Part shown: positions 35,251 to 47,512 of the stretch, one piece after another | How the letters are laid out: the number at the start of each line of letters is the position of its first letter | Numbering within the stretch: position 1 is the stretch's first letter | Assembly: GCA_004369045.1 (NCBI GenBank) | Contig: ML213540.1 | Span: forward strand, 38,498 to 102,497 | Origin: Heliocybe sulcata | Lineage: Eukaryota > Basidiomycota > Agaricomycetes > Gloeophyllales > Gloeophyllaceae | Reading direction: 5' to 3' | Length of the DNA stretch: 64,000 bases | Notes under the pieces: model-generated | What the model was told of the DNA's origin: nothing | What the model saw: the letters and a program-made list of their open reading frames with translations, nothing else | The model's database searches: none | Position numbers and translations under genes: made by a program

Positions 35251-38200
35251 TCAGACACCTAGCCCAAGCAGCCTGACCATCACCTCCACCTTCACCTTCA
35301 CCAGCCCCTTTGTCATCACATCCGCCGGCATCACATCTGTTGTAAGATGTGCCAGTGCAATCCGCCCACGCGGAACCTCGTCGTGCAGCCAGTAGAACCG
35401 CAAGTCCAAGTGCTTCATGCGTCCATGGTGTTCCGGGTTCTTGGCGACTTGTAGTGCCGACTGGTTGTCCATGTGGAGCATAGAAGGACCAGAAGTGGGG
35501 TAGCCGAGTTCTTCCAGGAAGTTGTGCAGCCAGAGTATTTCTTGAGCAGCAGAGACGGCGGCAACATACTCAGCCTCAGTGGTGGACAGCGTTACGGTCG
35601 ACTGAAGTCGGCTAGACCAGGAGATAGCACCAGTGCCCATCTTGACAATGTAGCTGCTAGTAGAGCGACCGTTGTCCGGGTTGCCAGCCCGTGAAGGTGG
35701 TGAAAAGAGCAGTCGAGGACGAGGGAACATAAGTGAGCTTATAGTCGACAATCCCCTTCAGGTAACGAAAGAGGTGCTTTACCGCCTTCCAGTGACGCTT
35801 GCCAGGGATCTTGCTGAAGTGCGCTAAGACTCCAACAGTATAGGCGATGTCCGGACGCGTAGCAATGGACAGGTAGGCGAGGGCGCTGACAGCATTGATA
35901 TACGGCACAGACTGCATCTCCTCAACCTCGGCCTTGGTCTGAGGAGCCATGGAAATGCTCAACTTGAGACCAGGGTCCATAGGCGTTGACACCGAGTTGC
36001 AGTCAGCCATGTTGAAGTGCTGCAAGATGTCAAGGATATACTGGCGCTGGGAGATGGAAAGGGATCGGGCAGAGCGGTCACGGGTAATCTCGACGCCTAG
36101 AAGCCAAGAGGTTGGACCAAGGTCGTGCAGCTTGAAGTGTTGCCGGAGATCGTCCTGGACCTGCTGGATGGCGGCCTTAGACTTAGCAGCAATGGTCATA
36201 TCGTCGACAAAGACAGGAACAATGATAGGTGTGTCGTGCTTGCGATAGACCCAGACACTGTGCTCGCAGGTGAGTCGAGTGAAGCCCAGCTTTGCAGTCA
36301 AGACCTCGTTCAGCTTCTCGTGCCAGCGATGCCCAGCCTGCTTCAGTCCGTACAGCGACTTATGCAGCTTCCAAACCCACTCGGGTCCCTTCTCCTCAAA
36401 ACCCTCCAGCTGCTTCATGTAGACGTCTTCCTCCAACGTACCATTCAGATACGCGGTCGAGATATCGATGCTCTCAAGCTCCAAATCCTCCAGAGCAGCC
36501 AGTGCCAACGTAGTGCGCAGCGAGACCCATTTGGGTGTAGGAGCAAACATCTCATTGTAGTCAAAGCCAGGACGCTGTGAGAAGCCCTTCGCGACCAGTC
36601 GCCCCTTGTAGCACTTGATGGATCCATCCGCGTTGTGCTTAACACCAAACACCCAGCGGCTGCCAATAGCCTTACGGCCAGGAGGGCACTTGACGAGCTC
36701 AAACGTGCCGTTCTCGACTAGAGACTGGATCTCGTCTTGTGCAGCCTTCAACCACTGCTGGCGCTCTTCCTCCGGACGCTGCATCGCTTCGTGGAACGTA
36801 TGCGGCTCTCCAGCATGTTCCCGGCCCTCACAAGCATTCTAGACAGCAGACTCGAAAGCGAAGTTCAGCGCCTCATCTAAAGACCAGTACTCGACAGTTT
36901 GGCCGTCCAGAAGGTAGTCCAGTGCCGCAGACATAGCAGCTGCTGAGTTGGTCTTGCCCTCATCCTCAGGTCTGATATTGAGCTCGTCCTCGTCCACGGA
37001 ATCGTCTGGAGGCAAGAACTCTTCGACTGAGGCGGGAGGAGGTGTTGGGAGCGCGAGGGGATCCGGAGACGGTGATTCGGACTTGATACGAGCATACGGC
37101 ACAGCAGGAGAGACTCTGGTACCAGGAGGAGCTGCATTGTGGCGTTGGAGCATGCTCTTGTTCAATGAGCTGCGCTGACGTGTAGAGCGTGTCGAGCGTC
37201 TTGCGGGAGGTGGCAATGGCGCCGGATCGATTTGTGGGGGTGCAGGAGGTTGAGCAGGTGCCGGCGAAGGAGTGCGAGGTCTAGGTGGAGGTAACGGAGC
37301 ATCGTCATCGTCGTCGTCTCCCCCCTGATCCGGTACATCCACAGGGAGCTCGTTATCTCCCCCCAGATCGGGTACATCCACTGACTCAACAGGCTCACCG
37401 AACGGGCTAATGTTCCGGTGGTTGCCAGGGAAGCAGCGCTCGTCGAAGACCGCGTTGGAACTGTTGAAGAACTTGCACTCCGCAGCATCCCAGAATACCC
37501 AAGCACGTGTACCAGTAGCATACCCAACGAAGATGCACTTGCGCGTGTGGGGTTGAAGCGCTTTGCGCTGCTTCTTGCGTATGAGGACGTAGGCCAGAGA
37601 GCCGAAGACACGGAGATAGGACACATCCAGCTTCTTGCCTTTCTTCCAGAGTGAGTAGGGAATAGCACCAGAGAGCGTTGCGCGAGGAACACGGTTCTGG
37701 ACATGGACAAAACAGCACACAGCAACAGACCAGAAGGAAGCCGGGAGCTTCGCCTCGAAGAGCATCGCAGTCACGGCAGCCTGAATCGTCTGGTTAGCAC
37801 GCTCCGCAATACCGTTCTGATATGGCTCGTCCGTCTCAGTGTGTTTGCGCACAATCCCCTCCTTGCGGCAGAACTCGTCCCACTCACGTCCCACGCACTG
37901 GCCACCCTTATTGTCCATAGTGCAATCAATCTTTGCTCCCAGCTCATTCTCAACCTGCGCCCTGAAGACCTTGAAGACAGCAAAGGCATCGCTCTTCTCC
38001 CGCAGGAATGCGGCAGTCCAGTAGCGCATATGAGTGTCAATGAAAGTGATCCAGGAGCAGAAGCCTTTGTACGATGCGACAGGCATTGGACCTTTGAGAT
38101 CGGAGATAATGAGGTCAAGTGGACAGGAGGGGCGTGTGGCGTGCTGTGGAACATCATGACAATGCTGCTTACCAGCAATGCATGGTTCACAGATGGGATC

Positions 38201-39127
38201 TGGAGCAGCAGAGGACCAGATAGCAAGGCCTTGGACAAGCTGCTTTTCCTTCATGCGCTGGACGTAGTCGTAGTTCACATTAGACAAACGACAGTGCCAA
38301 AGCGCTAAGTTGAGTGGTGCAGCGTCCGCTAGTGAAGCATCATGCGATGCGCCAACCAGAGTACGGCCATCCAAGTACCCGGTCTTGCGAGCGTTGACAG
38401 AGGCAGTGAAGACCAGCATATCATTGAGATAAAACGCAGATAAAACACAGCAGAGGTGCCCTGGATCTTACAGCGATAGCCCTTGGCCTTGCTAAGATGG
38501 TAAACAAATCGTAGATTGGATCCAAGCTGAGGAACATGAAGAACATCGTGTAGAAGTACAATTGCCGCCTTTGACCCTCTAATGACCAGCTCAAACATCA
38601 CAGACCCCATTCCAGCAGAGTAGATGATCGAGTGATTGGCGAGACGGACTGGGATGATGTGGGGCGAGTAAGAGACAAACCAGTGACGATGAGGCGTCAT
38701 GTGTGAAGTAGCACCTGTATCCGTGTTCCAGTTAGCCACTGCCAGAGACGAGAGCCAGGAGGAGCGCTGTTTCTTCCTCCTTGCGGAGGCTGAGGAGGGA
38801 GTCATAGGCGTTGAAATGCACACCTGGCTTCTGCTGGATGTGCACATTCCGCAACCACTGCCACATCACGTCCGGCATGGCCTTCACCTCCTTCACATGC
38901 ACCTTCTGCGCGTCCTCAATCGCCAACTAAATGTGCCCTGCCGCCAGCCCCTTGCACTTCTCCCAGTCTCTAACCTCCTTACGCTCCTCGAGGGTGACAT
39001 TGGTCGCGTCAGCGGGCAACAGCGCAGCACTGGGGTTGCTGGTGACATCCCAGAAGTCGAGGGTCTTCAGGAAAGCCTCCATGTTGTCAGCCCAGGCACC
39101 ATAGTTGCCCTCCCCGAGGTCAGGCAA
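35251..39127 (-). pseudogene. Copia element copy 2: gag, protease, integrase, RT, RNase H (broken)
   Basis: All domains are in order on the minus strand. Gag starts at 39127 (FPDLGEGNYGAWADNM) and has lost its second half and zinc knuckle by internal deletion at ~38780. Protease has NTDTGATSHM (~38710). A ~10-bp tandem duplication at ~38425 shifts the frame. The gag-pre-integrase and integrase region (36839-38419) carries CTMDNKGG and NGIAERANQ. Codon CAG of copy 1 is TAG at 36839. The RT (36784 to ~35690) is intact with VPVFVDDM and SQRPGFDYNEMF. An ~11-bp deletion at ~35690 removes the RNase H DADH motif and shifts the frame; RNase H then runs to 35251 with MDNQSAL. Not autonomous. Confidence 0.92.
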
Positions 39128-39510
39128 CGTTCGCTTGGGTGTAGATAGGACAACGGAACAATGTAGAGGGATGCAGAACGATGGGGTGACAATGGGAGCG
39201 ATAGGGGTGTAGGATGAGCGTGGAGCACAGTAAGGAGTGCTAGGAGCTCAGAAGGATGAGTTGGAGCAAAAGCAGGAGAGTAGGAGCTCAGAAAGCGGTC
39301 CTGGGGCGTCCCGAAGCGTTCCTAGGCAAAATCGCGCAGCGGGAAGGCGTAGAGCAGCAAATTCGACGTTCTGCAGTCTGGATGGACCACTAGAAGGCGT
39401 GAAAAGTCGGATTGGAGATGGATGGAGGATGGATGGGTCCAGATGAGGTTGGATGTACCTCTAGAGCGCAGATGACGGGCTAAAAGTGCCATTTGAGAGT
39501 CCTAAAGCGT

Positions 39511-39523
39511 TGGGCTCATAACC
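39511..39523 (-). promoter_or_regulatory. Copia primer-binding site matching the initiator-tRNA(Met) anticodon arm
   Basis: Immediately inside the 5' LTR, the plus strand reads TGGGCTCATAACC. This is the anticodon stem-loop sequence of eukaryotic initiator tRNA-Met (CAU anticodon), so the element strand is complementary to it. Priming from an internally cleaved (half) tRNA-iMet is established for Drosophila copia and Ty5; here it is inferred. Confidence 0.65.
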
Positions 39524-39809
39524 TATCAAGCTGGGAAGCCTGGAGGTCTCAAACAGCGCACAGGGAAGCCTGAGTCAAGCTCTATTAAGTTGGATGAAGA
39601 AGAGAGGTTGACTTGGCGCTGTTTTCGCTCTTGGCAGAGCATGAGAAGTGAATCGGAACTATATAGACAGACAGGAAAGTGAGAAGGAAACAGTAGCTAA
39701 GAGGTCCAAGTCCAAAGAGGTAAGCAATGACCAAATGGTGTAGTGGTAAGAGCACATTTTGTTTTGCACTAGTCAAGTGTTGCTGACCTCGTAGGCACGA
39801 ATGCCGACA
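39524..39809 (-). repeat. 5' LTR of Copia copy 2, 286 bp
   Basis: Same sequence as 34760-35093 but lacks ~41 bp from the middle of the tRNA-like unit (GTGTAGTGGTAAGAGCAC joins directly to ATTTTGTTTTGC). On the minus strand it begins TGTCGGCATTCG, 10 bp inside the LTR start of another Copia family. Confidence 0.82.
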
Positions 39810-40780
39810 CACCTCAACACCCCCCCTTTGTGTCGAGTTCCAATGCACCAATATGCTTTTGAAGTATGGGTGCCGTCAAAGGTTTCATGAAAATATCAGC
39901 AGGATTTTCGTGCCCCGGTATGTGTTCAACTGCCAGTGGTGTCATACCCGAAGATGGTGTAGCCAACTGAAATTTGCCATTTGTTTCGCCAAGCTTTCTC
40001 CACCCGAGCTGTCTGAGTAGATGATGATTGGAAGAATCGGTGGATGCATCAAGTTGCATAGGAATTTCATGAACCAGTATGCCGTCTGACCTGCATGCAC
40101 CATTGCAATAGCTTCTGATTCCATCATTGACAATGCGACTACTTCCTGTTGCTTCGAGCTCCAGGACACCGGCCCTCTGGTGCGGATGGTAACATGGCTG
40201 TGAGTTGATCTAGCAGTATCCACACAGTCGGCATGAGAAGCGTCCGAATCCAAGACCGGTTGTATAGATGAGCTAGCATGCTTGCATCTATAATACGTGA
40301 TTCCGTAGTCGAGCATACCCCTGATATGTCGCAAGACCCATCTCAGCACGCACCAGTGAGCATAGCCGGGGTTTGACATAAACCAACTAAGTATTCCAAC
40401 AGAGTAAGCCAGGTCCGGATGAGTCGCGTATGTCAAGTACATGATCACGCCCAAGCATTCACCGTATGGTATCGTCCTCATCTCTGCCTCTTTGGCAGGC
40501 ATGGCTGGCTCAGTCTCCCATGACAATTTCAGTCCTGGTTCCATTGGCATCAGTACTGGGTGTGCGTCTTGCATGTGGAAACACTTGAGGATCCACTCAG
40601 CATACTGCTTTTTGGTTCAGTTGCAGAGTCTGTGCCTCTCGGTCCCTCTTGATCTGGATGATGAGTATCCATTTTAGCTCCCCCCCTGTGCTGAGGCGGT
40701 ACCTGCTAGCCAAATCCTGACGAGCTTCCTGTAGCCCTTGGACGGTGTGGACGCACTTGTGGGCACATATGTGCTGATAC
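39810..40780 (-). pseudogene. Second Copia family: RT end and RNase H remnant
   Basis: Minus-strand blocks, separated by frameshifts and stops. RT connection: QEARQDLASRY ... ELKWIL and QIKRDREAQ, then QDAHPVLMPMEPGLKLS (~40600-40530). RNase H: YATHPDLAYSVGIL, DSDASHADC, VSWSSKQQEVVALSMMESE. C-terminal tail: VEHIPGHENPADIF ... DTKGGC, stop at 39814. A G-tract and TGTTGAGGTG (LTR start) follow, then the 5' LTR of copy 2. Clearly distinct from the other Copia family. Truncated at ~40780 before the RT active site. Confidence 0.75.
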
Positions 40781-42268
40781 GGCCGATAAGGGCTTAGGGC
40801 TCTGAAAATGTGTTTTAGGGTTGTTTCGCGATCACAGCGACGTCACAACTCTATTGCGTGTACGCTCACCACTGACAGCACCTTGGAAGGCGAGTGACTA
40901 CTCTACTGGCAACCCCAACCATTCACTCTGGCAGCGAACTCGCAACTCTATTCCCCGCAGCGCGGCGACACTTTGTCTATTCAGCGGGCCACAGTTCAAA
41001 ATGATCTATTCTCGTCTCCTTCAACAACACAAGCTCCGGCGGCCGGATCTTTCTGATTGAGTCACCGGCAACTCGGCACAACACAGCCCGTTTGGTTCCG
41101 AGGAGTCTAGGCCCTCAAGTCATTCTAGAGCGACCATCCCACTCAGTGTCCCACCTGTCGTTACCATCATCGCCACTGCTGCCTGTTGGGGTGCGTGCTC
41201 AGGGGCACTCATACACATCAATCATTGCCTCCATAATCAGTCTCTGGCTCCCTCTGTGTGACGCATCACCTGCCTGACCCACTTCCTCTTTCGGCACATC
41301 CGTGCCCCTCTTCGGGCAACTACACACGCCACTCAAGTTACTGTGTCATCACCGTGTCGACACAAGGTCTTGTACAGCATGGCACGAGGACAAGACATAC
41401 TGCATGTTTCAAGCTAGACTATGAGCGTACTCATGCAGGCACCGCGCCATGAGGAGATGGCTGGATTGGTAGGAGGAGTTAGGTACAGGCCAGTTGGGGC
41501 GATGTGCGCCTTGTGGACGAGCGCGTGGTGCAGGAGATGGATTGCGGGAGTTGGTTTTCTGTTCATGTTTGACTGCAAGTAGTGTAGCGGCGATGTTTGT
41601 ATTTAATCTCTGTCTCTTTGTCTCAGAAATATAAGTTATCTTCACCCTTCGCATTTCATTCTCGGCGCCAGAGTTTCCTCCAGAGAATAAGGCTTTCATC
41701 TGCCTTCCAACTTCACCCAGAGTTTATTGCAAACCTTCCAACAGCATGCTCGGTGAGTAAGTCCCTCAAGTTCGAGCTTTGCTAAGTCCGGCCTCATGTG
41801 CCAATAGTATTGTTGATTGTGTTCGAGTCCATTTGAGTTTTAAAGTTACACGCAGCACACCAACGGCGTTGTATGCGTGCCTTGATCGCATCGCGTAGGT
41901 GACCCCGAATCCACTCCCTCCGAGTCCATGCAACCAGCATGTGTTCTGCAACAGCTCAAGAAGTTATTTCTAGAAGCACACACTGAGTGCATTAGACTTG
42001 CATTGTCAAGCAGAGTACGATACAAGCAACTCCCGAAGTGAGTGTATCGCATTGAGACTGCCGCACGATCGCGACCGGTCTGCGCCAAACTACCTTTAGC
42101 CCCACCTATGTGTCTTACCACACCCTATCCCTCCAAATATTTATCATACCCCTTGTTACCCCGGACCTCGCATCCATCTAGCACCAAGGGATTGGTGCTA
42201 CGCTTTGTGGGTGTGTCACCTCTTAGGTCTCATTTTGCGGCTTTTGTTGCATGTTTAGTGCCTTTCAT
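40781..42268. other. No gene recognised; probably holds the 5' LTR of the following Gypsy element
   Basis: Only short frames. The 3' end (to ~42268) directly precedes TTTTGGAGCCCACCGCGAGG, a leader/primer-site type sequence common in basidiomycete Gypsy elements, so part of this stretch is likely LTR. I could not find its left boundary. Confidence 0.4.
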
Positions 42269-43860
42269 TTTGGAGCCCACCGCGAGGGGGATTTTACAAG
42301 ACATCGGGGCACAATGAAGAAGATAGAGAGTCACTCCAGAGGCAGTACGAGCGCCAACAAGAAATCTACTGCGAGCTTTCCGAACACAGGCGCACTGCTG
42401 GCACAGTAGTAGATGAGGCTTATTGCACAGTGTTATCTCTTGCACACTGGTTACACCCCAAGCTCTTCTCTGATACCCAGTCCAAACTCTCCTACACAGA
42501 CTCCGATTCATCTGATGACATCCCACTGGCAGCACCAGTTACAGGTCACCGCTCTGCTTGTATCACCGCTAGAAACAATCCTATCGCGCAGCCTCCTGCA
42601 TCCATTTCCCCTCCCTCCACACCAGTCGAGCCCACTCCTTCTACCATCGATTCCCACACGCCTGATCACACAATGCCTGACGTCACTTCCCTTCCGTCAC
42701 GCCGCAACAAGTCCGCGCCCATCTTCGATCCTGAGAATCCCCGCTCCCTCCTTTGATACCTCAAGGATCTCGAGGATTTGTTCAAGTCTCACATGATGCT
42801 CATTCAGAACGAGGCTGACAAGAAGTGCGCGGCGGTCAAATATGTTCCTATGCACAAGGAAGAGATGTGGAAAGGCCTTCCTGAGTACAACAACACTAAA
42901 AACTCCTACAACGACTCTGTTGCGGCGCTCAAAACATTGTATCCCGCTGTGCGCGAGGATCAGCAGTACTCCGTCAATGACATGGACAGGCTAGTAGGTG
43001 AGCACGTGCACATTGGCATTCACAATCTCACTGACCTCTCTGTGTTCTACCGTGTGTTCCTCCTCATCACCCACTTCCTTTGACACCGAGATCTCATCTC
43101 CAAGCGCGAGCAGAACTGTGCATTCCAGTGTGCGTTCAGCCAGGACTTGTGGACGAAGGTCTTCACGGGCCTCCAGATCAAGAACCCCAATCAGCCCGCT
43201 GATACACCTTATGGTGTCGCCACTGTGTTTGAGGCCACCTCTTTCTTTCTGGCTGGGATGCCCACCACCACCGTGACCAAGACGAAGACCGAGTCGGCTG
43301 AGGCCAAGGTCAAGGTCGAGGAATACACATCGCTCATTGATATCATTATGAAGGCAGTCTCTCAGTCGCTTGCGCCCACTCTCGCACCTATGGCGCAGGG
43401 AAGCACAGCGGCAGCAGCAGCTGGCAATGTGGCAGCACATCCTCCCACCCACGCAGCGCCCTATCAGTGCCACTATTGCAGCACAAATGACCACTCTATA
43501 CGGCAATGCCCATGGGTGGATGAGGACCAGTGTGCAGGGCGTGTAAATCGGAACGTCGAAGGCAAGGTGGTGCTTCTGTTGGGTGTGATGGTACCGCAGA
43601 GCATGCCTGGCGTGAACATGCACGATCAGATCATGGAGTGGCATAGATGCAACCCAGGTCAGATGGCGGCAGCAAACCTCATGGAGCAGCTGATCTACGA
43701 GGATGTGAAGATGGTCAATGCACTGCGCAATATATTCCAGTTAGACGTGGGTGAGCGCATCGAGTCTCTGGAGTGCGAACTCTATGCACTGCAGTCGCGT
43801 CTGACATTTGATGGCATCTACATGCCCCTGATCCCCAAGGTGGACAAAGGCAAGGGACTA
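42269..43860 (+). pseudogene. Gypsy gag remnant
   Basis: Plus-strand text is nearly continuous from ~42430 to 43860 and interrupted by stops at 42754 and 43081. It includes MPDVTSLPSRRNKSAPIFDP, a gag helical domain (YLKDLEDLFKSHMMLIQNEA, MWKGLPEYNN, ALKTLYPAVREDQQYSVNDM, LWTKVFTGLQIKNPNQPADT) and a CCHC-like knuckle (CHYCSTNDHSIRQCP). This is Ty3/Gypsy-type capsid and nucleocapsid of an Agaricomycete element. It ends abruptly where fold-back sequence begins at 43861; no pol follows. Confidence 0.75.
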
Positions 43861-44251
43861 CAAAGGCACCTCAATATTGTATACCCCATGTATAAATATA
43901 GCAGTGCAGTATACCATCCTATATTACTGACAAACAGAGCATACAAATGCACTACAAACCCCCTGCCACAGCTCATGAACCCAGTATAAATGTCCTGAGA
44001 GACCCTACAATTCTGATATAAATCCAGTGCCATCCTATACATGCCCTGTATAATGTCCCCTTAACATTATACAGTCAATATATACATCCTATATAATCCT
44101 GGCTCAATCATGTATAAGCATACCATAATGTAGTCACATTATATCCAGTACAATGTGACTACAAGCATAAACATATATGGCGTACTAAAGTAGTGTATAT
44201 GAGTTTACCATAGTTGTGGTAAAATGTGTATATTTTTAGGACCCACGACTT
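43861..44251 (-). repeat. Fold-back element, outer right arm fragment (copy 4)
   Basis: ~390 bp of the outer arm ending GGACCCACGACT, the same tip as the right end at 49302 and the left tip at 14903. It joins Gypsy gag on one side and the unclassified repeat on the other without spacer. Confidence 0.8.
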
Positions 44252-45058
44252 GCGCAGGATAGTGAGCGATGCTTGCCGGTGATTAGCAATGAGTAGCGAA
44301 TTTAGCAATGATTAGCAGTAAAGCGAGGGGGGATGCAGGAGACTCAGATGGAGATGCAGAGAAGAGAAGGAATATACTGGATTGCACATGGAGGACGGGA
44401 TACAAGCTCTGGGGGACTCTGGTAGCCTCAGTAACCTGGAGATCCTGTACAGGAGGTGCTACTCTAGTAGTCTACCTGCCTAAACCAGATATCCGAGGTC
44501 CCTGTGCTAAACAATAAGAACAATAGCTATATGCAAAACAATAAGACAAGCTAGACCAAAACCCGAACCTCAGAACAAGCTCCAGGAGCTGCAGCATCCA
44601 TATACAGAGGCAGCTGTTGTCTGACACAAGCATGGGAATGTGCGCGCGTTGCATCAAAAGCAATGCTGGATGACAAATGGTGCCGGCAAGCCATGCACAG
44701 CCTCAGAGATGACCCAAGCTGACAGAGACGAGAATGTTGGCTGATGCCAAAGTGTCGCTGTGTCGCTGCACCGCGCTGCTACCATGTGCCCCCAATGCGG
44801 ATGCCGACAGGAACACAGCACCGCTGCACTGCTGCATATTGAGAGGCCAGCGATAGCCTGTAGAATGATTCGGAGAGGCTGTCGGGTGAGGTCAGAGCTC
44901 CAGAAAAGCCAGGAAATAATGGAAAAATCCATAGAAACTTGAATATCACCCATAGAGCAATGCTGCGGATACGCTCACTATCACACAGGGCGTAGGAATC
45001 TGCGTAAATAGTCTGAAAATGTGTTTGCAGAGCTTAGAGACACGTAGGGCATATTAGC
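44252..45058. repeat. Unclassified dispersed repeat, copy 2
   Basis: Same orientation and boundaries as 20238-21053. The left end begins 1-2 bp after the fold-back tip, so the fold-back element probably inserted into, or recombined with, this repeat. Confidence 0.75.
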
Positions 45059-45650
45059 AGATGAAGACTTCTGACAGATCACCAGGTGATGATGCACCTG
45101 TGAGTAGTACTGCAGCCCAAAGATTATGGACTCTGATAAAAATGTTTGTATACAGATCAATTGCTGAAGGCAAGGACAACTTCTGCGAAGGAAACATTGG
45201 CCAAGCTGTCCTAGACTTCCCAAACAAGCATTGCTGAAATAAGTATTGCTTGTGGTTTGGGTTGGAGAGCTTTGTAGATCTCAGCAATATGCACGACATG
45301 ACTGAGTGATTGGCTAGTTGGATTGCAAAATGGTAGAGATGGGTGATCATGCATAGTCTTGGTAGTCTTGCTGTTGTTATGATCTTGGGTTCACCTATCC
45401 TTGTCAGAGGACCCTTTGTTTCTCACAACCCTCTTGTTCTTGATCATAGAGCTTGCATATGAATCCTGTGGCTATGACCTGTTGAACACACCTGCTTGTA
45501 ATGCAGCAGTTCCTCCTGTACAAGACATCATGGCTGACAAGTGTGATCCCATGCATGAGCTAAAGGCTCACCTCCTGGATTGACACCAGCACATCAATGC
45601 TCATGTCAGATTCATCAAAGAGTTTGATGTAATCCCCACTGTCTTTGATC
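45059..45650. other. Spacer, no gene recognised
   Basis: Short frames only. The right part (from ~45530, MADKCDPMHELKAHLLD) may be the decayed 5' side of the Gypsy pol remnant that follows. Confidence 0.35.
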
Positions 45651-46600
45651 GAATTGACAAACTCAACACTGCCCAGCATCTGAAAGACATAGACATCAAG
45701 TATAAATCCTGTGACCTGCTATCTTGCTGATCAAGTGATCATCCCACAATATGACAGCCTCCATGAGATCTTCTATCAACTGGCCATGATGCTCTTGGCC
45801 ATTTCAGTTTCAACAAATCATATGCATCTCTTTGCAGTGAACACTACTGGCCACACATGCATTGTGACCTGGAAGCTGCATATATTCTCTCCTGTGGTAG
45901 AGCAGGTCCTGTCTGCCCACTGCCTGTACCTGATGTGCACAGCAACTCCATGGCCATCTTGGCACAGATATCTGCCTGGTTGCCACTCACACTGACATCA
46001 CACCTGATACCCTCACTGTCCTCTTCTGCAATGTCTGGTACTGTTAAAATGGTTTACCACTTGACATTCGGGATCACCTTTTCTTGGACAAGTTCTGGGC
46101 CACCTTCAGCAAGGTCACTGACATCAAACTCAAGGTGTCAACCTTGTTTCATCCCAAAACAGATGGCTCAAGTGAACAAACCAACAAGACTGTAAACCAC
46201 TATATCTGATACCATGTAGACTGACATCAGAAGGGCTGGACTAATTTCGTTTCACTTGTATGATTCACACTTATGAATACACTAAATGCATACACAGGAC
46301 ATTCCCCATTCCAACTATGACATGGCTGCTCACCCACCTTATACCTTCACTGATCATCCCTCCTGCTGGTGCCCCACAGCTGATGTTGATGCTTATGCCC
46401 ATCACCCAATGACTGGAAAACAATGCCACAGAAGCACACAACCACCTCCTCCCTGCAAAGGTGGTCCACGCACATTCCATGAACAAGGGCAGGTGGTGAG
46501 GTAGGGGCTGGCAATCCCTGGTTCTCTGGGTTGGTTATAATGAGGCTGACAGCACATGGCTCCCCAGACATGAACTACAAGACTCTGCTGCCCTTGATTG
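45651..46600 (+). pseudogene. Gypsy integrase-region remnant
   Basis: Plus-strand fragments in alternating frames read in order. YDSLHEIFYQLAHDALGHFS and SEHYWPHM..DLEAAYI form the HHCC zinc domain. PLPVPDVHSNSMAI and DKFWATFSKVTDIKLKVS plus FHPKTDGSSEQTNKT represent the integrase core with its PxTDG...E-x-N-K signature. Many stops and shifts. It ends in decayed C-terminal text by ~46600. Confidence 0.55.
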
Positions 46601-47271
46601 CTGGCTCAAAGAACATCATCAAGATCAGTAGGCTGGTTATGAGATTGTTTTGGAGGGAGGGGATGAGTGTAAGTGTTATCCAGACAAACTGAAATAAATC
46701 ATAGCAAACAGGGGCCTACAGCTACGCAAAATGGACCTCATACATGTATCTAGATGTACTCCACACTGTCTCCCAGATAGAACAATCAGTTTGCATTGCT
46801 GCAGTTAAGTGGATATGAAGCTTTGATATGTGCTCCTTTAGCCTCAGCCACAGGCATTGCCACATCCAGACATCAATGAGGTCCCTTTCACATCTGCAAT
46901 CTTACTTCCATTTCTGACAAATGAGGGAGCTCAGGCTGATCAGAGACCATGTCACATAAGACAAGATCTTCTGCCATGCCACAAACTCAACAATCCAGCT
47001 TTCCATAGAGGTTGCCCCATGTATACGTGAGTGAGACCATAGCTCTACTTGATACACTGGCAGAACACAGGTCACCTCCATATATGCAAAGTGATCTGAC
47101 AGTGGGCCAATTGCAGACTGGCCTGTCTCTGACACACTTCACCTTGTGCAAGTGCACTTTCTTCATCATTCAGGCCCCTGCTAGTGGCAATGATATCTGG
47201 CTCCACAAGGCAATGGATGTCCGTCACCTTATTCAATGGTATTCTGACACCAAGCCTGATCTCATTGACCA
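46601..47271. other. Decayed region between integrase remnant and solo LTR
   Basis: A plus-strand frame up to 47362 contains HLIQWYSDTKPDLIDHV, but I recognise no domain. Confidence 0.35.
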
Positions 47272-47482
47272 TGTAAGGGCTACCTTAACAACCAGTGAGC
47301 TGGCAAGGCTGCACATTGTTGAAGGGAGTTCCAAAGCAAATATATACACTTATGAGCACTAGATACATCCACTAATAATATCTAAGGGCTCACCTGCATG
47401 TTGTTGAAGGGAGTTCCAAAGAGGAACAGGTTAAAGAACCCTTCAACAAGTGCAAAACACAAAGTGGCCGCACCGCATGACA
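47272..47482 (-). repeat. Gypsy solo LTR, 211 bp
   Basis: Same length and sequence as 54886-55096, including the doubled TGTTGAAGGGAGTTCCAAAG. Minus-strand ends are TGTCATGC ... CCTTACA (TG..CA). No internal region is attached and no clear 5-bp duplication is seen (gacca / tgtga). Confidence 0.8.
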
Positions 47483-47512
47483 TGTGACATCACGTCATGG
47501 TAGCTGAAAGCG

